A stretch of DNA of 64,000 nt from an uncultured Sutterella sp. (GTDB lineage Bacteria; Pseudomonadota; Gammaproteobacteria; Burkholderiales; Burkholderiaceae_F). Below, piece after piece: positions 1 to 9,326 of this stretch. The position numbers and the translations under genes were made by a program. Location of the stretch: NCBI GenBank assembly GCA_900757865.1, contig CAAEPH010000030.1:1-64000 (forward strand), given 5' to 3'. The notes under the pieces were generated by a model. That model saw only the letters and a list, made by a program, of their open reading frames with translations, made no database searches and was not told the origin of the DNA. How positions within the stretch are numbered: the stretch's first letter is position 1; each line of letters opens with the position of its first letter.

Positions 1-407
1 CCAAACCGCAAAAGCCGATCTTCATTGATAAGCACTAACGTTTTGACTTGACCTGAATGGATACGTGAAAGTAAACGTTTTAACCCAGGTTTCTTGCAAT
101 TGAGCCCAGATCCCAGGTCGGCAATGACCTCGTCACACCCCCAATCACTTAATCTCTGGGACTGAGTCACTAAATCATTTTTCTGGTCATGACTCGAGAC
201 ACGAGCATAACCAATGACTTTTCGTTGATCTTGTGGTATGGCCAGAAGAGGTTCGAAATCGGCTAGACGAAATCGTCTGTGTTGACCAACCGTTCTCAGG
301 TGAACTTTAAGGCGTCCTGTGGCACACCAGCGTCGAATGGTTTTAGTGCAGACGCCAAAAAGTTTCGCTACTTGACCAACTGATAGAAGTAGAGAGCTCT
401 CGTGCAT
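1..407 (-). CDS. IS607-family serine transposase (TnpA), runs off left edge
   Basis: The gene reads leftward and leaves the window after about 135 codons. The first ~55 residues form a MerR-like helix-turn-helix (VGQVAKLFGV, TIRRWCATG, then QHRRFRL). A serine resolvase fold follows, with KVIGYARVSSHDQ carrying the nucleophilic serine at about residue 70 and later EVIADLGSGLN and TLVLINEDRLLRFG. An HTH fused in front of a small serine recombinase is the mark of IS607-type TnpA, which moves circular DNA without duplicating its target. The start is supported by a strong ribosome site (AAGGAGGA complement, 411-418). A TnpB gene would be expected beyond the window. The element's end seems to lie close to position 510, inside a TetR gene. 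Confidence 0.85.
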   Translation of the reverse strand, partial: MHESSLLLSVGQVAKLFGVCTKTIRRWCATGRLKVHLRTVGQHRRFRLADFEPLLAIPQDQRKVIGYARVSSHDQKNDLVTQSQRLSDWGCDEVIADLGSGLNCKKPGLKRLLSRIHSGQVKTLVLINEDRLLRF

Positions 408-506
408 ATATCCTCCTTTGATCACAAAGAACGAGGGTGTATACAACAAGATCAGTATGATTGATTGGAGACAAACAATGTCCAACTTTGACCAACAATT
501 TTGAAA

Positions 507-680
507 CTAGCTGATTACCCCGGAGACCTCCACCACACGTTCAATCGTAAGTTTGTCAGTGCCCTCTTCCACTACAATTTGGCGCGCCGCATCCAGAATA
601 CGTTGGCGTTTATTGGAAGGGATTTTGCGTTGAGATCGGGTGTGCACAAGGTGTATGGCAGGTTGGGTAAGACGGCTCAT
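507..680 (-). pseudogene. TetR-family regulator, N-terminal stub
   Basis: Only 57 codons remain. After MSRLTQPAIH they read KRQRILDAARQIVVEEG and LTIERVVEVSGV, the first two helices of a TetR DNA-binding domain. The frame then stops after two unrelated codons. The recognition helix and the whole ligand domain are missing, so it cannot act as a repressor. The break coincides with the presumed end of the IS607-type element to its left, so insertion or a later deletion is the likely cause. The stub faces away from the flavoprotein/cytochrome pair at 972. The intact TetR gene at 14996 lies next to another fumarate-reductase-like gene, so this one probably controlled its divergent neighbour. Confidence 0.75.
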
Positions 681-971
681 GGTGAAAGGTCCGACGAGAA
701 AGAAGTGAGGTGACGATTTCGCAGTGGTTCGGTAACGCGTGAAAAACGCTATCCATGTTCGAGATCAAACATTAACCGATATTTACCATGAATGCTAATG
801 AAATTAGTTCTTTTGACGGATAGAAGATAAAACTTTATAACCATAGAACCTAACCTGTACAGTTTAAGGAAGACTGTAACACAGCGAAAAACAATAATAA
901 CAAAGAAATAAGAGAAAACGTTTTTCGTTGTCTACACGACATCAACCTCATTGCAAATAAGAGACTGCGCC

Positions 972-2528
972 ATGCAAAAGCGCGAATTTCTAAAGAGTGG
1001 ACTCGCGGCCCTGGGTGGCCTGGGTTGGATGGCTACAGGAGCGTTCGCTAAAGAGATTCCTGAGAGCAAAGACATCCAATGGGACGAAACCTGGGATGCG
1101 ATTATTGTTGGCACGGGTATTGCCGGCACGTGTGCGGGGAATGAAGCCTTGGATCAGGGGGCCAAAAAAGTCCTTATGCTCGACAAAATGCCGGTTTTCT
1201 GTGGTAACTCTGCCATTACGGGTTTCTAGATCAATGTACCGGGCTCGAAAGAGCAGTTAGCTCACGGCATTAAAGACGACTCTGCGCAGCGCTTTTTGGA
1301 CGATACGCTTAAAGCCGGTGAATACTTTAATGACCCCAAACTTGCCAAGGCGCTTTGCTTTAATGCGCTCGAGAGTTTTGAGTACATCAAAGCGCGTGGA
1401 TGCAAATTCTCGGACATTCCCTTTATCCAAGGTGGGCACTCTTGCGTGCGTAGTCTGGCGCCTGAAGTGGGTGCAGGGATTTCAGTGTTGATCCCGTTGC
1501 ACCAGTGCTTTACTAAGGCTGGCGGCGTGATGCGCAAGAACACGATTGTCGACGAAGTGATCGAGGACGAATCGGGTCGTGCGATTGGCGTGGCGGTGCG
1601 TGAAAACTACCATTTCGATATCAATTCGCGCGACAACGACCTCACCAACACCACGGGTGTACGTAAGTACTACCGTTCCACCAAGGGCATTATTTTTGCA
1701 GCGGGTGGTTTCGTGAACGACTGGCGCTTGTGCTCCATGATCGATCCCAAGATTACCAAAGACACCGAAGGAACCAACCACCCGGGCGCCACGGCGGGGG
1801 CGCTCTTTACCCTGATGCGCGCCGGTGGCGTGCCAGTGCACATCGACTACATTCAGTGGGGGCCATGGTGCTCGCCTGACGACAAAGGCATTGGGATGGG
1901 TGCTGACGTCTGCGACTACTTAAAGCAGTATGGCGCCGCGTTTGATCCCAAGACCGGGAAGCGGTGCTTTAACGAATTGGGTAACCGCACGGTACTCACT
2001 AACGACATCTTCAGCCTCAAGAACGAAGACGGCTCACAGCGCTTTGCGGTCATTATTGCTGATAGTCAGTTTGTACCCAAAGTTTCCATTCAGCGCTATC
2101 TCACCAAGTCGCTCAAGTCGGGAACGACCAAGAAATTCGAGACGCTTGAAGAATTGGCCAAGTTCTATGGCATTCCGCTTGAACCGCTGAAAGCTGAAAT
2201 CGCCAAGTACAACGGCTGGATTAAAGAAGGTCGCGAGTTCGATCCGGAGTTCCATCGTCCACTCATGCCAAACGAAGGGGTATTGATGGGCAAAGGTCCT
2301 TGGTATGGACATCGCTTAACAAGCAAGCTTCATTACACCATGGGTGGCATTAAGATCAACGAGTTTGCTCAAGAAGTGATAGGCCAAAATTTCGAACCTA
2401 TCCCCGGGCTTTATGCTGCGGGTGAAATCACGGGCGGCGTGCACGGTGTGACGCGCTTGGGTGGCAATTCTGTCTTGGACGGTATTGTCTTTGGACGTAT
2501 TGCGGGTAAGTCCGTGATGAATAGCTAA
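972..2528 (+). pseudogene. Exported fumarate-reductase-like flavoprotein with in-frame amber codon
   Basis: One continuous frame of 518 sense codons is broken only by TAG at codon 86 (1227-1229). It starts with a Tat-like signal (KREFLKSGLAALGG, with KR for the twin arginines). An FAD-binding Rossmann motif VGTGIAG lies near residue 50. The C-terminal FAD/substrate signature ([35 protein letters not shown]) is intact. The family reduces fumarate-like or other unsaturated acids in the periplasm, taking electrons from c-type haems. The tetrahaem cytochrome 14 bp downstream would be its partner. A C-to-T change of CAG would explain the stop. Codons after the stop show no further damage, so the lesion is recent, suppressed, or a sequencing error. 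The ATG at 972 is preferred because the Tat signal begins there. Confidence 0.8.
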
Positions 2529-2542
2529 TGGGAGGCGCAAAA

Positions 2543-2887
2543 ATGAAATCGATGATCACGACAACACTTGCCTTAGCTGCAGTGATGCTGACCTTTGCAT
2601 TGCCAGCAGACGCAGTCGACATGATGCACAAGCACAAATTGGAGTGCACCGCTTGTCACACCACGGGCGTGGGACAACCCGTGCCCACCTCACAGTGCCG
2701 AACCTGCCATCAGGCCAAAGATTTTGAGGCCGGTGTACTGCTCAAAAACGGCGAAGCCAATCCTCATGTACCACTGCACTACGATGCGGCGACGCTTGAT
2801 TGTGCGCTTTGCCATCGTGAACACAAAGCAAGTGTGAACTATTGCACTGCTTGTCACGCTGATGGATTGGGCTTTAAGGTACCCTAG
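2543..2887 (+). CDS. Periplasmic tetrahaem c-type cytochrome
   Basis: A 114-residue protein with a cleavable signal peptide (about residues 1-24, ending LPADA) and four CxxCH haem sites: CTACH 35-39, CRTCH 52-56, CALCH 87-91 and CTACH 101-105. This is the haem module that in Shewanella-type flavocytochrome c is fused in front of the flavoprotein. Here it is a separate gene immediately after the flavoprotein. GGAGG at 2531-2535 sets the start at ATG 2543 rather than at the ATG overlapping the upstream stop. It should pass quinol-derived electrons to the flavoprotein. With that gene interrupted by an amber codon, the cytochrome may be an orphan. A hairpin terminator follows. Confidence 0.85.
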   Translation: MKSMITTTLALAAVMLTFALPADAVDMMHKHKLECTACHTTGVGQPVPTSQCRTCHQAKDFEAGVLLKNGEANPHVPLHYDAATLDCALCHREHKASVNYCTACHADGLGFKVP

Positions 2888-2918
2888 CGTTAACACCGAC
2901 AGGTAGCCTTAGAAAGGA

Positions 2919-2962
2919 AAACCCGATAGTTCGAGGATGAGTATGCTCTCGACTATCGGGTT
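2919..2962. terminator. Strong hairpin between convergent genes
   Basis: AACCCGATAGT and its complement ACTATCGGGTT form a long stem, with a GAG/CTC extension inside. It sits between the cytochrome gene (+) and the autotransporter (-), so it probably serves both directions. Confidence 0.7.
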
Positions 2963-3033
2963 GTTGATTAAACGATTGACGTTGATCTGGGATAGCTGAG
3001 ATTTCGGCTACCCTAAATCGTTGAAGAGATGGG

Positions 3034-5590
3034 TTAGAAGGCCCAGCGCAAGCCCCCGTTCACTTCCCACTTTGTATCCACGTCACCTCCTGCGCTCTTT
3101 TGCACGTCGGCGTAGAAGAAGAGGTTCTTCGTCACCGAGAAGTCAGCGCCGATACCATACGTGAACCACGTATCACCGCCGTCCACGTCACGCGTGAGCG
3201 TAGCGTCCTGACCCGTTAAGCGAACGTCACGATCGCCCGCAAATTCGCGATACACGTCAGCCTTGAAGTACACCTTCGAGGGTGCAAGCTCTTCAGAGAA
3301 GCGGAAGTCATGACCCAGACGAACACCTAAGCGGCCAATAAGGCTGTTGGCGGAGTCTTGATCAATATGCATACCGTTGGAGAGCGTGTAGTCGATCCCT
3401 GTAACGTGAGTGTAAACGAGTTGTGCTTCGGGTTCGATCGAGAAGCTCTGACCAATGTCGAAGCGCTTGCCACCTTCAGCCGAGAGAGACCAGGCGTCGT
3501 TGCTGTAAGAAGCTTTCACCGATTCGCCACGTGCGTCGATCGAGTAGTCGTCCTTGAGGTGGGTGTAGCGACCAATCACGTCAGCGTAGAAGCCCTGCGG
3601 GTTGAACCACGAGAGGTAGAGGGAGCCACCTACGGTGTCGGTGTCGCCCGAGCCTTGATCGTATTTCGCATCGTGGTTCGCTGTATGAATCGCACCACCA
3701 AAGAGGAAGGTGCCCTCGCCATTGGTGGGTTTGTAGACATAGTCCGAGCCCAGCTGATAGAACTGGTAGTTGCTACGGAAATAGCCGTTCGTGTCAGACG
3801 TGATACGACCCGCTTTAGCACGAACCCACAAACCCGCCTTACTGTCACCGTAATGGCGAATTTCGCCAAGACGTTTGTTGAGGCTATCGAGTTCTAAGAA
3901 CGCCGTGGCAGCGGCATAGTTGAGTGCCGTGTCAGCGATCGTCGTTTCGGTCGTGGTAGTTGGCGTTTTGTCTACACCCACAATGTACCAATTAGTACCG
4001 TTTTTGCTGGCATCAGTATCGACTACGTTCTTGTCGACGAGAGGTGTGTAGTCGTAAACAAAACCATCACTTAAGCTGGTCTTTTCCGCAAAGGCGGTGA
4101 AGGTAATGTCGGTGGGCACGTCGGCAAACCAGATGGGGTTGTCGCGTGTAACATCCGCAAGTTTATTGGAATCCACAGGTAGCACTGAAACTGAACCGCT
4201 ACCTTCCTTGACAAAGAGGAAGTCGTTGTGTTCATCGACAGGTGTTGAATCCTGTGTATCAATATCATAAGTCGGATCTGCTAGAGGACCACTCTTATTG
4301 GCTGAAGTGAGATCCATAATGAAGATCCCGCCTTCACCCGTTAGATGATTTACATAGAGTTGCTGGGTGACGCCAGCTTTTTGGGTGTGCTCATTTAAGC
4401 CGTGAAGGTCAACGAAACCGCCCTCTTTCATTTCAAGATTTTGCATCGCTTCTAGAGGTAGGATTGGCACCCATTTAGCGCCGTTAGCTAGCTTGAGTGT
4501 CAGATTGCTCTCGTCAGACAGTTTGGCGGCACGACCATGCCAGTATGAGTCGTCATTATCAAGATTAACTGTCAATTGCCCTCCTTTAGTTACGACTGTT
4601 TTTTTGGCTGTAGCGTCGTAGTATTGACCTTTACTTACGTTGAAATTACCAAGCAGTTGGACTGTTTTGCCACCATCAGCATTCACATTAACAATACTCT
4701 CGTCACGAGCAACAATCGCATAATTACGCATCAACCCATCTTCATGAGTTTTAACGTAATCCAACACACTGTCCAGATATATCTCTTGGAGGCTATCAAC
4801 TGGAAGTGTGTTGATATAAGTGTTGCCGTTAAGGTTAACAGTCGATCCTTTACCAGACACATAAATACCATTATTGTCAACGTTAGGTTTTCTGTTCTCT
4901 GTTTCGTCAATGGTAATCTTGTTTTTAATATGTGTATCACCAATATTGATAGTGACTGGATTCCAGCCATCATCATTGGAAGGTTCTCTAGCGTTTATGA
5001 GTCCATAGGGATTGATGTGCCAGCCATGAAGTGCTACATCTAGATCAACGTTTAGCTGATCAATGTTGTAAGTAATCAACGCTCCTTTATCTTTGTAGCC
5101 GGCATAGCGATTACCAAAACCTGTAACCTGTAATCGGTTATCTTCTGTTCTAGATTTGTCTTCTATGTAAGGGTATTTCCATACGTGATCGTGATTGAAA
5201 TCACCTGTTAGTGTTAAACGAACAGTATTGAAATGGAAGGTATTACCACTCTGCTCATCTTGGTTGGCTTTATTGAACCAGGCCAAGTAATAGTTAGTTT
5301 CTGGATCTTCTGGTACTGAACCCACTGAGCTGTTTTGGAACGTGACCGTGGCCGTATAATCACCATTCTCAGGACGAAGCTTAAAATCTAAACCAGGTGC
5401 TTTGCTATTGTAGTAGTGAGAATTGGGTAACTCATCGGGGTTAGAAATGGTGTCAGTGTATTCGTAATCCGCAAATGCTCCAGAGGAGATTAAAAGTAGC
5501 GCTGAAGAAACAGCCAGAATAAACGCCTTTTTATTAGGGTTTGCCCCCCCCCATTGGGGTTAGCTTTTCAGAATATAGAACTTTTGTCAT
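3034..5590 (-). CDS. Autotransporter with poly-G tract at 5' end (out of frame as sequenced)
   Basis: The body (3034-5325 and on to about 5543) codes for a passenger rich in N, D, G and T repeats. A C-terminal autotransporter beta-barrel follows (about the last 270 residues) and ends in the aromatic GGLRWAF. The 5' end is odd. From ATG 5590 or ATG 5554 the frame enters a run of nine G (forward C 5544-5552) and stops six codons after the internal ATG. With eight G the frame continues as MGGANPNKKAFILAVSS and SALLLISSGAFA-DYEY, a good signal peptide joined without a stop to the passenger, giving about 851 residues. As sequenced, the gene cannot make an exported protein from its natural start. 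A homopolymer at the head of a surface protein is the usual layout of phase variation. Target or function of the passenger is not recognisable. Confidence 0.85.
5544..5552 (-). repeat. G9 homopolymer, candidate phase-variation switch
   Basis: Nine consecutive C on the forward strand (G on the coding strand) lie at codons 2-4 after the internal ATG of the autotransporter. Nine leaves the gene out of frame; eight or eleven would restore it. Confidence 0.75.
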
Positions 5591-5926
5591 AGCCTATCAC
5601 TGCAAAGATGAAGGTGGAAAAAGTGGTCGTATAAGACAGTGACACAAAACATCGGCTAAATTGGTAAAAACCATAAAAAGCCTTTATTGGTCACAAATTA
5701 ATAATAACTTCATTTAAATGTCGTAACCATTGAGGAAATCCCGATAAGTCAGCACGTTGCTGATTGGTTTCGAGTACACGGGCTAGCGTTAAGACAAAAG
5801 TGATCAGTGCTCGTGAAAAAGCGACAGTCTTTGAGGTATTACGTGGCAGAGTTGTCTGAAAACGATCACAATGAAGTGAATAGTTTTTTATTGAGGTCAA
5901 CCTCATCCAATACAAGGTAGGTGTCT
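5591..5926. other. Intergenic region between autotransporter and MetE-like gene
   Basis: About 335 bp holding the two divergent promoters. A minus-strand frame of 74 codons (5691-5915) has no ribosome site and no recognisable motif, so I do not call it a gene. No riboswitch-like structure stands out ahead of the MetE-like gene. Confidence 0.5.
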
Positions 5927-7051
5927 ATGTCTCGAGTCAATCCCCCATTCCGTGCCGACGTCGTTGGCAGTTTCCTTCGTCCAAGTGCTATACATGAAGC
6001 GCGCCGTGCATTTGCAGAAGGCAAACTCTCCCCTGAAGAACTCACCGCCATTGAAGATCGTGAGATCGCCGATTTGATCGTGAAAGAAAAAGAAAACGGT
6101 CTCCGTGCCGTGACTGATGGTGAATTTCGCCGTGCTTTCTGGCACCTGGACTTCTTAGCGGGTTTGGGTGGTATAAAGCATGTCAAAGCAGACGCTTGGT
6201 CGGTCAAATTCGAAGGCGTTCAGCCCAAAGCAGAAACGGTCGTGATTGAGGATCGTGTGCATTTTCCAAGCGATCATCCCTTCTTGGAGGCTTTTGACCG
6301 TGTGCAACATCTAGCGGGCGACACCCTGGTGAAATTCACGATTCCTTCCCCATCGATGTTGCATCTGATTTGCTGTGTGCGAGAAACGCATTACCAACCC
6401 ATCGATGTCTATGCCGAGAATCCCGAGTTATTATTCGAGGATTTGGCCCAGACATGGAGTGACGCCGTGAAAGCGTTATATGCCCGCGGATGCCGTTATT
6501 TGCAATTTGATGATACCAGCTGGGGTGAACTATGCTCGGCCGAAAAGCGTGCGGCCTATACAGAGCGTGGTTTTGATCTTGATGCGTTGGCCAAAGCTTA
6601 TGTAGAAGTGATCAACAAAGTGATTGCCACAAAACCCGATGATTTGACGATCACGATGCACATCTGCCGTGGTAACTTCCGCTCAACTTGGTTCTCCTCG
6701 GGAGGTTACGAACCTGTGGCAGAAACGCTTTTTGGAGGGTGCCATGTTGATGGATTCTTCTTGGAATACGACACGGAGCGTGCTGGTACCTTTGAGCCAC
6801 TGCGCTTCATCAAGAATCAGACTGTGGTACTTGGGCTCATTACCTCGAAATTCCCAGCCCTGGAAGTCAAGGAAGAAGTGAAAGCCCGCATTCAAGAAGC
6901 GACCAAGTACGTGCCCCTGCAGCAACTTTGTCTTTCACCACAGTGTGGTTTCTCGTCTACCGAGGAAGGTAATCTGCTCACCGAAGCCAATCAGTGGGCT
7001 AAGGTGCGTTTAACAGTTGAGATTGCCAAAGAGGTGTGGAAAGACGCTTAA
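5927..7051 (+). CDS. MetE-like cobalamin-independent methyltransferase (single-domain, YxjG/YxjH type)
   Basis: A 374-residue protein opening with NPPFRADVVGSFLRP, the signature of the short family related to the C-terminal half of MetE. The zinc-site pattern is present: H in ITMHICRGN, the region YDTERAGTFEPL, and cysteines in QLCLSPQCGFSS. These enzymes move a methyl group from a folate or other donor to a thiol such as homocysteine. The exact substrate of the short family is unsettled. The start at ATG 5927 is chosen because AAGGTAG lies six bases upstream; the GTG at 5921 is too close. It is a single gene, and a hairpin terminator follows within 35 bp. Confidence 0.8.
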   Translation: MSRVNPPFRADVVGSFLRPSAIHEARRAFAEGKLSPEELTAIEDREIADLIVKEKENGLRAVTDGEFRRAFWHLDFLAGLGGIKHVKADAWSVKFEGVQPKAETVVIEDRVHFPSDHPFLEAFDRVQHLAGDTLVKFTIPSPSMLHLICCVRETHYQPIDVYAENPELLFEDLAQTWSDAVKALYARGCRYLQFDDTSWGELCSAEKRAAYTERGFDLDALAKAYVEVINKVIATKPDDLTITMHICRGNFRSTWFSSGGYEPVAETLFGGCHVDGFFLEYDTERAGTFEPLRFIKNQTVVLGLITSKFPALEVKEEVKARIQEATKYVPLQQLCLSPQCGFSSTEEGNLLTEANQWAKVRLTVEIAKEVWKDA

Positions 7052-7083
7052 CCGCTTACTGGATGGCTCTTTGAATACACTAT

Positions 7084-7124
7084 ACGCCGTGGTAATTGTT
7101 GACGAAGACAGCCACGGCGTTTTC
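7084..7124 (+). terminator. Rho-independent terminator
   Basis: The stem ACGCCGTGG/CCACGGCGT is followed by TTTT, directly after the MetE-like gene. Confidence 0.8.
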
Positions 7125-7584
7125 ACCTCAACGTCCATTTGTCACTTTAGCGCCTTTTCTTAGAGGCAAGAACGCTCTTTTTCTGCCTTCGGGTAAACGA
7201 TGAGGTTTGAGCGTTAAGCTTCCGCTTTTTGATACTTTCGCCTTCAAGACGTCCGTCACCTTGTCTCTTAGGGAAAACCACAGCAGTAGACCATAAGTAC
7301 AGAAATCGTTTCAGAAAACACTCAGTACTTGAAACTTTTAGTCAACTTTTCTTCATGATAAACGCTAGTGTCTTTACGTTTCCGGACGGGTACACCATAG
7401 CACCTAATCCTTAGGATCAGTAAAACTATATCAAACGGGCATTAAGCCAAGATAAAAATTTAAAAATCAAATGGTTATGACTAGTCCGACATGTGAATGG
7501 TCTAGTGGGATACGCCTTGTTAGAGTCAAATGTAACGAGTGCCTCACTCGAGATCAATCAAGATCCACCTAAAGGAGATAAAGC
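7125..7584. other. Intergenic region with possible gene remnant
   Basis: About 460 bp upstream of the cytochrome cluster. On the minus strand (about 7147-7340) there is an open stretch of roughly 60 codons with a very basic end (KKRKLN, TRRQKKSVLASKKRR, stop). It has no start codon or ribosome site and resembles the tail of a decayed DNA-binding protein or transposase. The right part should contain the promoter of the cluster at 7585; no clear operator was seen. Confidence 0.35.
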
Positions 7585-7947
7585 ATGAAAAAACTGATCG
7601 TCACAATGCTGTTGGCGACGTTGCCGTTGGCCACCACGTTGGCCGCGGAACCAACAGCAGAGACGCTCGCTCATACGTGTGGCGCGTGTCATGGAACCAA
7701 TGGTGGCTCGGTCGGAGAAACGATCATTTCCATTGCTGGAATGAACAAGGCGGACTTCGTGGCATCCATGAAAGACTTTAAGACGCTCAAACGTCCTAGC
7801 ACCATCATGAGTCATATCGCCGAAGGCTATAGCGATCGCGATATTGAGGTGATGGCTGACTACTTTGCGGCATTACCTAAACCTGCTCTTCAACAGGATC
7901 CCGCCAAGATACCCACCTGTAAGGACACCAAAGGAGCTAAGAAATGA
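7585..7947 (+). CDS. Monohaem c-type cytochrome, FccA-like partner of flavoprotein
   Basis: A 120-residue exported class I cytochrome: signal peptide ending LAAEP near residue 21, one haem site CGACH at 32-36, and a methionine-containing loop (STIMSHIAEGYSD) as likely sixth ligand. Length and position match the small cytochrome subunit of flavocytochrome c sulfide dehydrogenases (FccA/SoxE). AAAGGAGA precedes the start. Its stop codon overlaps the start of the flavoprotein gene (ATGA), so the two are translationally coupled and probably form one complex in the periplasm. The role follows from the neighbour more than from this sequence. Confidence 0.8.
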   Translation: MKKLIVTMLLATLPLATTLAAEPTAETLAHTCGACHGTNGGSVGETIISIAGMNKADFVASMKDFKTLKRPSTIMSHIAEGYSDRDIEVMADYFAALPKPALQQDPAKIPTCKDTKGAKK

Positions 7948-9305
7948 GAAACGATATGTTGAGTCTGAATCGTCGCATTTTGCTTCGCGCTCTGATGGCT
8001 GCCTCAGGTGTTGCGATGACCCCTCCGTTATTTGCAGCCGTGGCCGGAGCACCTAAAGCGCGTGTTGTCGTGGTGGGCGCTGGTGTTGGTGGCGCAACGG
8101 CCGCAAAATACATTCGTATGTTCGATCCTGGGATCGAAGTCACTGTGATTGAGAAAAATGCGCACTATATCCGTCCCTATGGTTCGACCGAAGTGCTCAC
8201 TGGTGCGGTGACCATGGATGACCTGTGCGTGAGTTACGATCCTCTGAAGGCGCGAGACGTGAAATTTGTGCAGGATACCGCTGTGGCGCTCGATGGAGTC
8301 AAAAAGGTTGTGACCTGCAAGTCGGGTAAAAAGCTCCCGTACGACTTCTTGATTGTGGCGCCTGGCGTTGAGCTGATGTACGAAAAGTATCCTGGTCTCA
8401 CCGAAGAGATTGCCGATACGAAGATTACCTGCGGATGGATTCCAGGTGCGCAGACGGCGTTACTGAGAAAGCAACTCTTGGCGATGCCCGAAGACGGCAC
8501 CTTCCTTATTTGTCCACCGCCCAATCCGTATCGTTGCCCGCCTGGACCTTATGAACGTGCGGCGCTTCTGACGGAATGGACAGGCAAATACAAACCACGG
8601 GCCAAGATCATCGTGGCTGACCCAAAGAACGGCTTTACGGCTGATATCACGATGTTGATGGCTTGGAACCATCTCTACGGCTTTATGCCACCCGAACCCT
8701 TCAAGACGAAGCTAGACGGCCATTTGAAGGATCCGCGTCCTGATTGCCGCATCAAGTGGATTACCAAGAACGATGGCGGTACGGTGAAGGAAGTCGATGT
8801 GAAGAACATGACGGTCATTACCGAAGGCGCTGGTGCAATTAAGGCCGATGTGATCAACATCATCCCACCGATGCGTGCTGGCCGTATCGCGCTCGATATG
8901 GGTTTAGCTAACGAAACCGGTTTCTGCCCGATTGATCGTCGCACGTTTGAGTCGACCGTGATCAAGTCGGTGTATGTCTTGGGTGACAGCTCCATTGCGG
9001 ATGCGATGCCTAAGAGCGGGTTCTCTGCGAACACGCAAGCCAAAGTGGCAGCGCGTGCGATTGTTGAAACGGTTAACGGTCGTCCGATCCCAGAACCAGC
9101 TTGGGCCAATACGTGTTACGCCCTGGCAAGCGACGAATGGGGCATGTTCGTGGCTGACACGTTCCGACTCGTTGACGGCAAGATCGCTCGTACGAATACC
9201 CGTGCGCGCTATCAGTTCTTGACCGCGGGTGACGCGGAACGTCGCGTAACGGCTCGCTATCTGAGAAGCTGGATCCGCACGATCACAGCCGATAGCTTCT
9301 ACTAA
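7944..9305 (+). CDS. FccB-like flavoprotein (sulfide dehydrogenase family)
   Basis: A 453-residue protein with a Tat signal (NRRILLRALMAASG), then the FAD-binding motif VVVVGAGVGGATAAKYI near residue 40. The flavocytochrome c sulfide dehydrogenase signature follows: a cysteine in TKITCGWIPG and CPPPNPYRCPPGPYERA, which carry the two redox-active cysteines. The C-terminal part (YVLGDSSIADAMPKSGFSAN) is the usual second FAD contact. FccB enzymes oxidise sulfide to sulfur and pass electrons to the haem subunit, here encoded just upstream. The true substrate could be another sulfur compound, because family members without sulfur metabolism are known. It forms an operon with 7585 and 9327. Confidence 0.8.
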   Translation: MRNDMLSLNRRILLRALMAASGVAMTPPLFAAVAGAPKARVVVVGAGVGGATAAKYIRMFDPGIEVTVIEKNAHYIRPYGSTEVLTGAVTMDDLCVSYDPLKARDVKFVQDTAVALDGVKKVVTCKSGKKLPYDFLIVAPGVELMYEKYPGLTEEIADTKITCGWIPGAQTALLRKQLLAMPEDGTFLICPPPNPYRCPPGPYERAALLTEWTGKYKPRAKIIVADPKNGFTADITMLMAWNHLYGFMPPEPFKTKLDGHLKDPRPDCRIKWITKNDGGTVKEVDVKNMTVITEGAGAIKADVINIIPPMRAGRIALDMGLANETGFCPIDRRTFESTVIKSVYVLGDSSIADAMPKSGFSANTQAKVAARAIVETVNGRPIPEPAWANTCYALASDEWGMFVADTFRLVDGKIARTNTRARYQFLTAGDAERRVTARYLRSWIRTITADSFY

Positions 9306-9326
9306 ACCAACAAGGGAGACCGAAAC

